A stretch of 64,000 bases of DNA. Source: Membranipora membranacea. Taxonomy: Eukaryota > Bryozoa > Gymnolaemata > Cheilostomatida > Membraniporidae. A program made the position numbers and the translations under genes. Below are positions 25,271 to 37,969 of the stretch, piece by piece (position 1 is the first letter of the stretch; each line of letters opens with the position of its first letter). The stretch covers positions 22,446,001-22,510,000 of the forward strand of contig OU612075.1 of assembly GCA_914767715.1 (NCBI GenBank), in the 5' to 3' direction. Below the pieces are notes generated by a model. That model was given only the letters and a program-made list of their open reading frames with translations. It did no database searches and had not been told where the DNA came from.

Positions 25271-28200
25271 GATACATATTATATATGTGTGTAGATGTAA
25301 CTAACAGAAACATAAACTTACGCGACGATAACACTGAGAGCCCCGAGTGGTGTGACTAGTGATGCAGGAGCGAAGGCATACGCTGTGAAGTTAGCTGCCT
25401 CTCCTCCCGCCATGAGGATAAGCCCCGCCCACCACATGGGCTCCTTCAGATAACCGTATCCTCCATCACCTTAAAGCAAACACATAATCACGGTTATAGT
25501 TGTGATATTAGAAAGCTATGTCTAAATTTAGTGTTTAACTATCTTAGTAAATCAACTGTGGATGTTAGTCAAATATGGAGGCCACGCAAAGGTACAACAC
25601 ATATCTGGACACAAAATAATACAGATTTATTGATATATAGATAGATAGAGATCCAATTTTCTTTTTTAAGTTTCACACATGTAACGACGGTTGTTGGTAA
25701 AGCTGAAAGAGAGGTTCAGTTTATTCATTACAGCAGAGAGGGCGTGAGGCTTTTCCACTATGTTCATAGTAAAGTCAGATTACTGTAACAAACTGCTTGA
25801 CACATTTTCCTTGTGTCAAACTCAAATCATTCAAAGTTTCATGCCAGATATTACTCAATAGAGACCAACACATTGTGAAGTTTTAGAATGTCATCCCATA
25901 GATTGGTATTTGTACATAAGGCCAATCTAGATTACAGCATTGACCACTCAGAAAGATAAAGTTTGGAGGGTGGATCCGTAATCAAACAACTGGCAGGATG
26001 TACTGCTACCAGCGCATACCACCGGCCTACAACCAGACTAAACCGTCAACCTCCAGCAAGTTCCTGTTTATCTATTGTCATCTCATTATATAGTGTCATT
26101 ATGATGATTACTGACTATCATTATAATGTAGGATGTAGTCTATCAATCTCCCAAATTCCATGTCCTGTCTCCTCACACAGCTGAGGTTGCTATTCAGTTT
26201 GCGTGTTATTCAGATTAATGGAAACTGATCTTCTGCCTGACAATTTAGTATGTTTGGGACCAAATGGTAAAGCAATAACACTCACTAATGCACAGACCGT
26301 TTTAAGTGCTACTGGATAACCTAGTATAACCCTAGTGCCGAAATATAAAAATTTCCAGCTTGGTAAGTTGAGCTGGCTGTGAGATATTTAGCGAGCTAGT
26401 GAAACTAACAATGCTGTACCTGATATTAAGTATAGATCTACCTGTTACAGAGGTAACTTTACTAGCTCAGAGTAAAGGACATACCTGCTCTGACTTGTAG
26501 ATTAAGAAGCCCTTTCTTCTTGAAGATGAAGCTTGCCCCGATGAACGCACTGGAGCTGCAGGCCAGAGTCAGACCGATATAGAAATCAGTAGTAGACCTA
26601 GCATCCTCCGCCCCTAAGGTAGTCGTCCCACCACCCGGCATGGTGGTGAGATTACCTCCCGTCGTCACCTCCGTCGTGTTACTCTGGTTAATCTCAGAGA
26701 ACGCGAGTTGGTGTGGGTCTAAACCCTAAAAAGAATTAGAAGTAAGCCAGTTACTATACAATTATATTGAAACCATTGTCATAAGACAATCAGAGGACCC
26801 AAAGTCAGGGTATCCTATTAATCCAGTCTAGATAATACTTCAGTGCATGGTATCCCTACAAATAATAAATAATATATTAGGTTTAGGGCGCACATCGGCT
26901 TCCCAAATTGGGTGCAGGCCAGTTATAGTGTACTCTTGGAAGGTATATTAAATATTCAAATAACTAGAGAGTGTCATCACTGCCATGGCTCTCCACAATA
27001 AAAAGGAAATTAACAGGACTGACCTCCCTAAGGATTTTAAACGCGTTTCATGTCAGCGTTTGGTAAAATAAATCAAAATCTTGCATTTGCAGCTTGTCCC
27101 CTGTGAAGTCCTCCAGCCTGAAGCAGATAGTGGAACAAACAAACACCAATAAGCATTGAATATATATATTCATGTTTATGATTCCACATCTACGTTGAAT
27201 TACATATTGCGGACACACAATATATAATTCTCTACTTGATCCATTTTATGTAGGCTCATATTTTCTATCGCACCACTTTTGCTGTGGCACTAGTGATCCT
27301 AAGCTGGGCCGTTTACTGTAGGAACACAGACAATCCAGTCCTGCTTAAAGTCAGTCTAGGCTCGCGAAGGATTTCTTGTGCCTATCTAGCTCAACAGTTA
27401 TTCACACGAAAAGTGCTATGGAAAATATAACTGGCAGAAATGCTACAGTAATGTGGCCTAAAGGAAATAGACAGTTTTCTGAGCTCTAATTTAAGCCTCT
27501 ATTTGGAGTTGTCCTCTCTCCAGTTTGGTACTTTTAACCCACGCTGCATAGGAAAAAGGTGATGAAGAGAGGGTTATCTTGAAAACCAATTATAATGAGA
27601 TAAAAACGATTTTTTATTCAGAATCTGCTCCATAGAAAACTCATAGAGACATAGGCTGGAAATAATTTTGGTATTGGGATAGTCATTTAAATCAACTTCT
27701 GACTGTTTTGCGGACAAATTTCATGGTATTTCTCATGAATTCCGTCACTAACATAGGGATCCATCAGCTTTCAAGCCCCCAATGATGCCGATGCTGAATC
27801 AAGACACATTTTTATCCTATTATAAGCGGTTTTCAAGATAACCGTCTTTCCATCACCTTTTTCCTATGCGGCGTGGGTTAAAAGTACCAAACTGGACAAC
27901 TCTGAATAGAGACTTAAATTAGAGCTCAGAAAACTGTTTATTAGAACAACACTAAGCTAGTGAGAGTTAAAATCATTTCTTTGACAACTGGCAATTTTGA
28001 ATCTGGACCATCAGACAAACTTTATCTGCAGAACTGGCTGCTGATCTGATCAGGTGCTTTCAAAAGAGACATGCTATAATTTAGGGATATTCAGGAAATC
28101 ATCGCAGGCAATTACGGATGCCTATCCAATCTGGTGGCACTGACAATGACACCAAGTAAGCTGCTCAAGTTCTCAGATAAACCCAAATGGTATGACATCC

Positions 28201-30841
28201 TAACCAACCAACCAGCAGGCCTAGGGGAAGGCGGGGTACGTTGAGCCAGTTTTTACATATTTGATTGTAACATGCAGTTGAATTGTGCAAGAAAATTGGC
28301 ACTGAAATTGGTCTTCATGTCTTCCATCAACATGAGTGAGGTCAGAAACCTATTGCAGCAAGAAAAGGAAAGATTGCTGTTTCAAAAAAAATCGGGAAGC
28401 GGCTCAACGTGCCCAAAGCACGGGGCACGTTGAGCCGGGTCCGCATTTTGTATGGGGCACGTTGAGCCACTCTGTTATGGTCATCTCTTTGCTGGTCATG
28501 ACTTTTTAATTCATTACAATCATAAGAAATAAAGAAAAGCAACCTAATTCATTGCAACAGCGCATTTTTTTCACTCAATTGAACTATAAAATATAATTTG
28601 CAACACAAAATAAACCTCTGAAATATGTGCGGTAGAAGAAAACTTGCACATGGCAAACTTGATGATACGTGAATGCAAAAGTGAACTCAGAGTAATTCCC
28701 TATTACATTAAAGAAACATCAATTCCAATGTTTTTGTGTACATATTACCACATATACACTTTCATCATATAACATTCATATACTACAGGGCATGGCTCAA
28801 CGTGCCCCAACGTGCATGGCTCAATGTGCCCAAACAGCCTGTTTTTCACTTTCAACTCGAGTTAAACAAAATCTCTCCATCAGAGATAAGTTTAGACTAG
28901 GTGAAATTGAGACTAAATAAGATGTTATCACATAATAAAAGTTGCAACTTCTCAGTCACGCCTTGTTGGGAATAGATGACATTTTCGTTGATTAGCGCAT
29001 TATTTACTTTTTATGCTTAAAACGATGTAAAACTATATAATTATCTTCCCTAAGTAGCTATTGTTATTTTTATCTGCTCAAAAAGGGTGCCCGTGGTCAC
29101 ATGACCTCTGATGGACGGGAAAACTCGAAACATAAAATGGTATTCGAAAAAAAAGGGGTGGATCAACGTGTCCCATGGCTCAACATGCCCCGCGTTCCCT
29201 ATCTTTATACCCATACATAGACTCATTCACTGTTTAGAACCAATAACCGTACAGACAAATAAAAATTGAACAAAAACCGCTTGATGTTTTTTTTGCAAAA
29301 AGAGCTGAATGAGTAAACCCTTTGATAAGAAGTGTGAATTAAAAGAAACGGAAAAGTTAGAAAACAAACAAATATTATGACTAAAAAGAAAAAAACTGGT
29401 TACACTGTTGTGATGTAAAACTCTACCCTGATCACCTCAACCATAACAAGACTTAGCTTGTCTCAACAAGCTTTGTTGGGGGAGGGGGGGGTTTCCCCAC
29501 CAACAAAGTTTGTCAAGACAGGCTAAAAAAGACTGAGCTTTACATGAGAGTGTGGATCAGATGAGGATATAAACGGCACATGGTAACTAAAAATCTACGC
29601 AATAAGTAGTAAAAGAGTTTGTGGTGAGAATGATGTGCTAAAATTAGATAATCTGAGTTTTAGTTTCAAATCGGAACACTCTGGGCTTTACCTGTGGCAT
29701 GTTATTAGTCATCTGCAAACACAATTAATATTCGGTGTGGCAGACATAAAGTACTGAATGATGATAACGTTTACATCATTCATACAACACAAGCTACAGA
29801 ATACTGTGAATTTGAGTTGTGACGCTGGTCATAACCTCAAAGACAACAACAAGACGACGGTAAGATATGGATATTCACTGCATGGGATCCTGTAGTTTAG
29901 AAATCTGTAATTTGCATGCGCTCATGATCATGGCTGGTGGCTGATCATGAACACAGGCAAAGTAAAGGCTTACAAGCCCAAGGAGCTCATGATTAACGGA
30001 TCTACGAAACCCTAATAATGATAACATGGTTAGTTACTACTGATGGTTAGTTATGTCACTTGGACATGGAGACTCACCTGGTTTGTCGGATGTCTGAATG
30101 TATACCCTACTCTGTATCCTTTGTAAAGCACAAACGTTGCAACAATTATGAGAAATGATAGAATTATAAGCACTGTGTAGTGTCTTTGATTCTGTAAAAT
30201 AATAATAATAATTATCAGTGAGGCAGGCCTAAGTTTAGTGAGCTTCATAAACTGGAGGGGAACATGGACTTGATCTCAAATACAAGTAGTTTCTTTACTG
30301 TACATGCTCGACGTAGGACTAATAAAATCAGATATATACGTGTAGTTTGTTTGTAGGCGGATTTTGATGGATTATAGTTACTACTCAAATATAGAGTAGA
30401 ACTCATAATCATAGTCACTGACTACTAGTAGCTCTAGACTGTAAAATAGTTTTGTATGAATAAAAAATCTGTCTAGCTGAAGGAGCTAAAGGCAGTGTAT
30501 AACTTTTTGTGTTCCCTAGCTAGCAAGCTTGCACCTTACTACAATTATATACAATATATTGATGGGTCCTTGTTGATAGTAATAAATAGTTGTAGTTCAG
30601 TGACCATCAGTATTGATAATGATTGATGACAGTCACAATAGGAGATTAGTGGGTATGTATAGAGTAAGAGGAACTGTAACATATTGACATATATACTAAC
30701 AACAACAGTGACTGACAGATTGAGTAAATTGATTTGAGTGAGAGTTGTAGTAGAGTATTAACTAAAATTTAAAGAGAGAGTAAAAAGAGTAGTAGGTAGT
30801 AAGGTAGGCCAAGACCCAATATTGTTATAGATACTCACCAT
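22115..30841 (-). CDS. NIPA-like magnesium transporter B, 439 aa
   Basis: Nine coding exons in transcript order: 30841-30839 (ATG only), 30191-30078, 29712-29692 (21-base microexon, MTNNMPQ), 26725-26485, 25469-25322, 24486-24326, 23871-23695, 23201-23020, 22387-22115. All early junctions are phase 0 and the sum is 440 codons. NIPA core: [103 protein letters not shown]. Unlike NIPA-A it has an extra N-terminal hydrophobic segment ([17 protein letters not shown], residues about 7-23), then a His/Asn-containing linker with N-x-T sites. The C-terminal tail is longer and polar (about 60 residues after the last TM). Expected role: Mg2+ transport at the plasma or endosomal membrane. The core exons from 26485 down are solid. 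The three 5'-most exons are inferred from splice signals and frame only. Confidence 0.88.
23374..23460. repeat. Near-perfect 87-nt hairpin in a NIPA-B intron
   Basis: Two 38-base arms (TTGATTATTAATAATC, CATGTAAAATCACATACACAGT against its complement) differ at about two positions and enclose an 11-base loop. Size and pairing resemble a microRNA precursor. They equally fit a very small foldback MITE. It lies between coding exons 23201 and 23695. Confidence 0.75.
25244..25270. repeat. (TA)n microsatellite
   Basis: A pure TA run of about 13 units in a NIPA-B intron. Similar shorter TA runs occur near 31445-31460 and 43898-43925. Confidence 0.9.
27470..27938. mobile_element. Foldback DNA element with ~130-bp inverted repeats, TA target duplication
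   Basis: The left arm starts ACAGTTTTCTGAGCTC and the right arm is its complement (GAGCTCAGAAAACTG). The arms stay alignable for about 130 bp at roughly 85-90 percent identity, including TTGGTACTTTTAACCCACG and GCATAGGAAAAAGGTGATG. TA flanks both ends. The interior of about 200 bp has no open frame. It fits a Tc1/mariner-like MITE in the NIPA-B intron 26726-29691. Confidence 0.75.
28224..29199. mobile_element. Non-autonomous DNA transposon, 976 bp, with repeated GGGGCACGTTGAGCC boxes
   Basis: The terminal inverted repeats read GGGGAAGGCGGGGTACGTTG (left) and, on the other strand, GGGAACGCGGGGCATGTTG (right), each continuing AGCCA and each bordered by TA. The motif GGGGCACGTTGAGCC recurs inside in both orientations (near 28240, 28401, 28423, 28455, 28795, 29161, 29178). 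One pair forms a palindrome at 28401-28438. Such subterminal boxes are usual transposase-binding sites. No transposase frame was seen. Terminal TA points to the Tc1/mariner/pogo superfamily. Confidence 0.82.
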
Positions 30842-32400
30842 ATATACATATACTCAGATATGAAGCCCTTTCAAGCTATATGACTGTAGTGTATGTTTTA
30901 GTACTGCTAGTATTTCTAATATATCCTTATGCTTGTTTGTGAATGACTTGGAATGTGTACCTACTTGAAATACCTAATAACTTCAGTGAGTCACACTTCT
31001 GTGATCAAAATCAAATGACTCCACTTTCTAGTATGAGCACTTGGATGGTTTTTAATTTTAAAGAATGGGCATTTGACCTTTCCCCTTATCTAAGTTTTTG
31101 AGGACCTGTGGTTATGGAACCCAGGAAGTGGTAGAGGATTATATCCCGTCAAGTACATATCGACAAAATGGGTTGATTGGCTGATATCTCATGACCTTTC
31201 ACCTTTCTTCACAAGCTCATGGCAAGTTTTGAGTAATAATCATGCCCTGGTAACAATCACAATATGAATTAGTGTACATTAGTTTATATGGTGATTTTTA
31301 CTATGTGTCAGCACAGCTAAAACGTAATTCAAGCAAGGTTTTATAATCACATTTACTAAAGTCATTGGACTGGTTAGAGAAGCCAGGGTCTTGAAACTAC
31401 AGTGAGTGAGAGTGAGTACATATTAATTATTATTATTCATTGTTATATATATATATATAATATGTGCTGCAGGGAGTACTGTCTTGAGAATTAGAATGAC
31501 AAAGCTTGTCAATCACTCAATGTCAAGACAGGCTAGTTGCAGGTCATATCCATGACCTGGCCTCCTTTTTCTGGCTGAATCTCTGGCAGCAGCAATGTAT
31601 CCATGGGAGGGGCAGTTAAACAGTGCTGAAAACCAAGGCTTTTGGGTAGACATCATAATAATAATAAAGAGTTCGCTTGGATTCATTGCTCATACATAAA
31701 AGTCATGGGCATAGGCCTATGCCTATGAATATGGAGTTACAAGCATATATACTTAGCCCACCAATGTGTCCAATCTCAACCGTCCCCGTAATCGTTGGTG
31801 GGATGCATGATAATTGGCAAAGTAAAGTAATAATAATACACACTCCAGATGCCTTTCGGTTCTACTTCTGTGCCTCTACTGTGCGACCACATTATAAAGG
31901 CTCAGCTCAGAGAGGGGGTGGGGGGGTTGGAGAGTCAAACCTCGTTGCAAGAGACTGGCCATGTTTTGCAGTGGATCTGACCTGTGATCGGAAACATGGT
32001 ATTGGCGCTTCCATTCTCCTCTCTGTAGCTAAGCCCTATTGGTTGCATGCCAGGATTTAGAGAGCCTGTCCACAGGATGCCCACAATGGTCTCTTTCAAT
32101 AACAAACTGCCAGTATCATCCTCCAATTGTTCTTCGCTGAGACCGGGCAGTGATTTCTACCCTAATGAAAGTGCTCACTGTTTGACTGTATTGATTATAA
32201 ATAATTAGGGAGCCTCATCGAAGGACACAAAGGGTTTTGTGCGAAATGATAGCAATGATTTGGGTCAAAGTCCTCCCTAAACATTCTAATTTGAAGAGGC
32301 CCCAGACTTGCATAACTTGCATTTGAGGACCCTATAGAGAGCCTGACTAAACTCCTTATTGCAGAACATATATTTTTACTAAAGCTAAATTGGAAGGAAT
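30842..32400. other. Divergent intergenic region, NIPA-B / SLC25A15-like
   Basis: About 1.56 kb between two divergent starts; it probably holds both promoters. It contains a TA-rich microsatellite (about 31444-31462) and a G-rich tract (31913-31928). The open frame 31677-32060 shows no domain. No RNA gene was recognised. Confidence 0.5.
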
Positions 32401-35400
32401 ATGAACTCCTCTACCACAGCTGTAGCCGCTCTTATAGATGCTGGTATAGACTTCACTGGAGGTACACTAGGTGGGATAGCTACAGTTTTAGTCGGACAGC
32501 CGCTAGATACGATCAAGGTAAGCCCCACCTCCAAATTATCTCAAATTACAACAAGCATCTTCAGGGAAAAATTGCAGTGCCCAACAGCTTCCAGTTATTT
32601 AGCTCTTTCAATTCACATCTAACTGTAACTTGTAATTATTTAATTATATGGTTATTTATGAGCAAAATTTTTGCGATCACTTGGCTCAATCTTGTAAGGA
32701 GACTGCTGACAGTCTCGTTCATCTCAGTAAGAAACCATCTACAATGATGATTTTTGCAGCTTTCAGCTGGGAGGCCCCCAAGTTTCATTCATCGTAATCA
32801 GATGTAATGAATTTGAGATGTACATTGTTATGATGGATATTAGCTTAAATTTGGGAAAGAATTTAGCCCAATTTAAAAGTTAAATTTTTTATAAAATGTA
32901 CTAGACAGATGGCCAGATGGCTTGTAAGTGGAAACAGGCAGACAAGGGAGACATATATCTTATACTGGAAGTTGTAGTATAACATATTAATCCGTCTTTT
33001 TTGTGTCATGTTTTAATAATCTCCGCTCTTAGTCAATACTTGACAAATAATTAATTTTTATCACAACCATGATAAGGGATTTTAAACAAGTCTAATGTTT
33101 AAAAATAATTATATTTGGAATTTTAAATGATTGTGACGTTGAAGATTCACCAAAAAAGTTTGATAAAAATAACGCGGTTAGTTAGGAAATTCTTTAATGA
33201 AGACGATTGTTTTGACAAGTAAAATTCAAATGTTATAAATTGGGAAATTTACATTTAAGTGCCCCTATGATGAATTCTCTCTTATCCTGCTTCGATATAA
33301 GGAACCTCTTCTTGTCATGCATGAACTATTTGCAACAGCTGCAACCTGAACCTGAACGATTCTCTTACTCATTCTAGTATTATATACATGGTGATCTAGC
33401 AGCTAAATAAAGATTTTATGATAATTAGCTTGTCACCTTATGATTTATTGGTTCAATAATTGGGTCGTTCTCTAGTCTCATCTTAGCTAGCAGGATGCTG
33501 GGATTTCTTTTCTCTGATCTTAGCTAGCGGGATACAGGTTGTTGTGATGGGTAAGTGCCGCCCTCGGTAATAATGCCTCTTCCACCATCCACATATATTA
33601 CCCATATACTCCTTTATTGCTATTAGAGCCAAGGACATGTCCTTGCCTCGTGCTATTGTTCCCAGACAAATTGTTGTCCATTTTCAGATATCCGCAATCA
33701 TCCTAAAGCAGTTAATCTTGTAGAAATATCTCAGATGTAATAATTTATCAGCTTTATTCATTCGTCAGGAATCTTCCTATATTGTCATTTATTGGTTCAA
33801 AGACCGTCAATAGTGACTTACAACAACAAATTCTTACATGTATCAGTTACATGTTTGCTATATTTCTTATGGTTATATGATATCCCAGCTACCCTATATC
33901 TCTATCCCTGCCAGTGTCCTGTCCACGGACCCTGATGTTGTATTGTCTAAGCGCTCACCTTTCCTCCCCCCTCCCCATCCCAGATGGACACCTTCTCCAG
34001 ACTCATGTGTCATGGTTATGGAATTCTTACTTATCATACGCTAGTGCTTGTAGCTGTTGTTTCAATGTTGTAGGTAAAGCTTCAGACATATCCACAGTTA
34101 TATAAGAGTTCATACCAGTGTTTAGTGCAGACCTTCCGACAGGACGGCGTCGCTCATGGATTATACAGGGGTACTGTGCCTAGTCTAGTGGCTAACGTAG
34201 CAGAGAACAGCATACTATTCTGTGCTTATGGGGTGTGTCAGTCTACGGTAGCTAACCTCGCAGGTTTGTGGATCGCCAGAAGGTCTATATTTCTCACATC
34301 TCATAAATTATGGCTAAATGTTATAATATGAGATTGTCATTTGTAGCTGTAGAGCCCCCCCCCCCCCCCACATAACATCATTACACAACATAAATATTAG
34401 TCACAGTGCAAAAACATGATTAAGTATTGCTGATCATAATTTTATTGTTTGATTTAATCTTCTTTTCAAGTTATATAATATGGATCTATGAACTTTGTTA
34501 AATAAGGTACATCAAGATTAGCTAACATGTGATACTCTGCATCAACAGCGGAATCCAACCTTTTGTTGGATTTATAAGAATTGGACAATAGTATTGCTGT
34601 TGTTGTTGGGTTTCAGTTTCATCTTCCAATAAAACCAAAGATTATAAATACTTGATTAAACTGACCAATGTTTTCTCTTCTGTATCAAACAGAAATGCGA
34701 ACAGAGGAGTTAGACACTCTACACAACGCTACAGCAGGCGGAGCGGCAGCGTTCTTCTCCTCTCTGGCTCTCTGTCCCACAGAACTTATTAAGTGTAGAC
34801 TACAGACACTGAGTGAAGTCAACAAGGCTGGTCTCAGTAATATCAAACATAGTGTGTGAGTGGGCTGGTTACAACTTAACTTTAATTAAACATATGGTGG
34901 TTTGAGGAAGACGGATCATTATTCAACCTGGGTATTGAATCTTTTCTATTAATAGAAGAGGAATTTCATTACCTGATTTGACTTGGGTATATGATAGCAT
35001 TTTGGGATAATCATTGCATGATATCAGGGAGTTTCTGTCCCAAACCCCCTGATGATATCACTAATTGGATATTTGTCGAAATAAAAAACATGAGTTGTCC
35101 TCTCTATAATGCTGAGGAAACAACTTCTCAATATTTCTCCTGAATTACAACAGGTATATCGACCAGGGAGTTGGGGACCCAAACTCTCTGTATCTACAAG
35201 CGCAAGGCTGTCTGTAATTTGTGTTACTAACTTATCTGTCGCAACAATCAGAGCATGATAGAAATATCACACATCAGTTTGAGAATTCTTATTTTTAATT
35301 ATGATAAATAGTTTGTAATCATAATTAATATCCATATTCAAAAAAATGAATTGCTACTTCTCACGACCCGCAACCAAGCATCATGAAAACCATATAAACT

Positions 35401-36530
35401 GGGTAGGCGACTATTGAACCCTGTCTTTGCCCTACCTGTTATACGTTTTGAATGTCATGTTAACTTTTGTCTCATGTTTTGTAGATCACCGTGGAAGCTA
35501 ACTCGAGATATAATACGCACAGAGGGAGTCCCCGGATTATTCAGAGGTCTGGCCTCCACCTGGTTACGGGAGATACCTGGGTATTTCTTCTTCTTCGGTG
35601 GTTATGAGGGAGCTCGGAAAATGATGTGTAAACCCGGACAAACTCAAGATGATATCGGTATGTTTTTATTCTTCAGCTAAACTGACTAACTGTTAAAATG
35701 ATGGAAGGTTAAGAGAGGTCTTAAAGATAATGGTCACAGTGTCTGGTTATTTGATTCTGTGACATCACTGCTCAGTTTTGTAGGAATTCTTAAACCTCAT
35801 TGACCAGCAAGGGAGTAAATACCATCCAATATGTTTGTATGTGTTGTTATCGCTAATGACTGGATATGCTATAGCCGATCGCTGTGAGAGGTTATCATGT
35901 TGGTATATATTTCTCACACAGGATTACCTCGGACAGCCTTAGCTGGAGGTCTTGGAGGTGTTTGTCTCTGGGTAGCCATATTTCCAGCTGATGTAGTCAA
36001 ATCTCGTATACAAGTTCTCTCTATAGACGGCAGTAATCATACATTCAGATCTGTGAGCAGAAACATCCTCAAACATGAAGGTAACGTAGCGCATCTCATG
36101 ATAGTCCTCAGTCTAGTTTAACATTTTGTGAATGAAAGTGGTTTTATTTGGCAATGGTCAAGTTTTCCTATAATAGAGCTCATTGCATTCTACAAAATCA
36201 CTGGCCAGTGCAATACGCCTCAGTGTTATTTTAATGTACATATTGTTACTGTTTTATTAATTTATATTATATTCATTATTATTTATATTTTGTTTATTTA
36301 TTTATATTGCAAGTGTTTGGTGTACATATTATTACTATTTTATTTATTTATATTGTATTCATTATATTTATATTTTATTTATTTATATTACAGGTGTACG
36401 CGCTCTTTACTCTGGACTAGCTCCTACTCTTATCCGTACGATACCTGCCACAGCAGCTCTCTTTGTAACATATGAGCTAACTAAAAAATACCTGTCTCAG
36501 TTCTTCCATCCTTCTATAGCTGACACCTGA
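32401..36530 (+). CDS. SLC25A15: Mitochondrial ornithine carrier-like protein (SLC25A15/SLC25A2 type), 312 aa
   Basis: Six exons: 32401-32517, 34074-34263, 34693-34855, 35485-35657, 35922-36080, 36394-36530. The join gives 312 residues (human ORC1 has about 300). Three mitochondrial-carrier repeats are present with the P-x-[DE]-x-x-[KR] signature at the end of each odd helix: PLDTIK (34-39), PTELIK (131-136), PADVVK (236-241). Subfamily features include GLYRGTVPSLVANVAENSIL, STWLREIPGYFFFFGGYE and LGGVCLWVAIFPADVVKSRI, which closely follow vertebrate ornithine carriers. The family exchanges ornithine for citrulline (and other basic amino acids) across the inner mitochondrial membrane. The first signature is cut by the first intron directly after K39, and exon 2 resumes with VKLQ. 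The last intron (36081-36393) contains an AT-rich duplication touching the acceptor. Confidence 0.92.
36235..36399 (+). repeat. Acceptor-edge duplication in the last intron of the ornithine carrier
   Basis: An AT-rich unit of about 75-86 bp is present twice (36235-36320, 36321-36394). Each copy starts with TGTACAT and ends in TTATTTATATT followed by GCAAG or ACAG. The true exon begins GTGTAC, so the exon's first bases plus its acceptor appear to have been copied upstream. Confidence 0.6.
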
Positions 36531-37969
36531 TCAGATCTGCCACTACTGGTGATTGCTCTATGTATGAAAGTTAGTCATAACCCTGGATAACCCCGTTAGA
36601 CATAGCCGTAGACTTTATATTTAAGTATATTAAGTCTGGATATCCCCGTTTGTAGTAGTACATCTTTGTGCCATACTGAGATATGTTGATGATTCAACAT
36701 GCTAGCCTGCCTAAGAATTCCAGTTATTAATATATTTGATTCACACTTTGCGTATTTACAATGCAATACTTCTATAAGGCAATACGTTTTTGAAGCAATA
36801 CGTTTATAAAGCAATACGTTTGTAAATCAATTTGCTTCCTACCAAATTTTTCTCTACACGAATATTTTTATGATAATTCCTACTTACTTTCTATGCAATG
36901 TCAAAGTGGTGCGATTGTTCAACGCCAGTTATTTGTCTAACTTGAGGTGATTGGCAAGTCGTGTTTTTACTACATAATATTTTCCAGAATCATATTATTT
37001 AATGATAATAACAATAATAAAGTTTAACAGTTAATAAAATTGTTTGGAACCATTTATTGCTAAGCTTTGTACATGAGATAAAATAATAAACTCAATGTGA
37101 TATTCGAAAAATAACACTGTGTCAGATAAAATAAATAAATTGGCTTGAAAGTTTATCATAATATATTTATGCAAATGTAAATAAAACCTTAAAATGCAAC
37201 TGCACCCTAAAAATTCACTGTAATACCTTGAGATGAGGTCTTTTCAAGTGGGATTTAAAAGCGGAAGTGGAGGTGAAATTGCGGCGGTAGGATGTAAGGG
37301 AGATTCCACACATCAGGTAAGGTATCATTTTATAAACAAATATTATCATGAAGCTCACACTAGATGTTAGAAGGTTGGTGTGTGGAGTGGGCCTGTTTCG
37401 TTATTAAAAGAGTTCAGGAAACTGAATGCTGAAGATGAAAGCGATTCTTGAATTATTTTTTAAATCCTGTTTTTGGTGGCAGCGTAAAGAAATGTTTCAT
37501 TTGTTTCGGTTCTATTTATTATTATCTATTAGGATGTATTAGTATCTTTATTTATTATTACTACAGTAACCTTAAATCTAATCAACAATCATGAATAGTA
37601 TCTTGATTTTACTTGTTGTATTTTCAGAAAAAACTGTCAAATGGCTGTTTGAGATCAGCCAGTGGGCGACTGCTGGTCTCAGTGACAGTAATAGCATGAC
37701 ATAACACAAGGAGAGCCATGGCACACCATAGAAAATGTAGATTTTACATTTCAACTTTTAAGGTATGACGCATTGAGGATCACTAAGCTCAACCCCTTAA
37801 CTCATCTCATGTTAAAATGATACCGGTATAGATCAGAGATCACACTTCACACTTAAGCTTGAGCAGAGAACAGAGTGAAGAATCAAGTGTTGCCTGAATG
37901 TCGACTGGGGGTTGATAACAGTTTCTTCCACCAGCAAGTTATCACCAGACTTTTCCTGTTTAATTTACA
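36531..37969. other. Gene-free interval downstream of the ornithine carrier
   Basis: AT-rich DNA with a few AATAAA words (for example near 37016 and 37190) that could end the carrier transcript, and a short GCAATACGTTT repeat (36755-36820). No gene was supported. Confidence 0.5.

Noticed and set aside
31677-32060. 127-codon plus-strand frame upstream of the ornithine carrier
   Set aside because: Contains a G-tract, no domain, and is overlapped by a comparable minus-strand frame.
36128-36475. 115-codon Tyr/Ile/Leu-rich frame
   Set aside because: Translation of the AT-rich duplication before the last carrier exon, entering that exon in the wrong frame.
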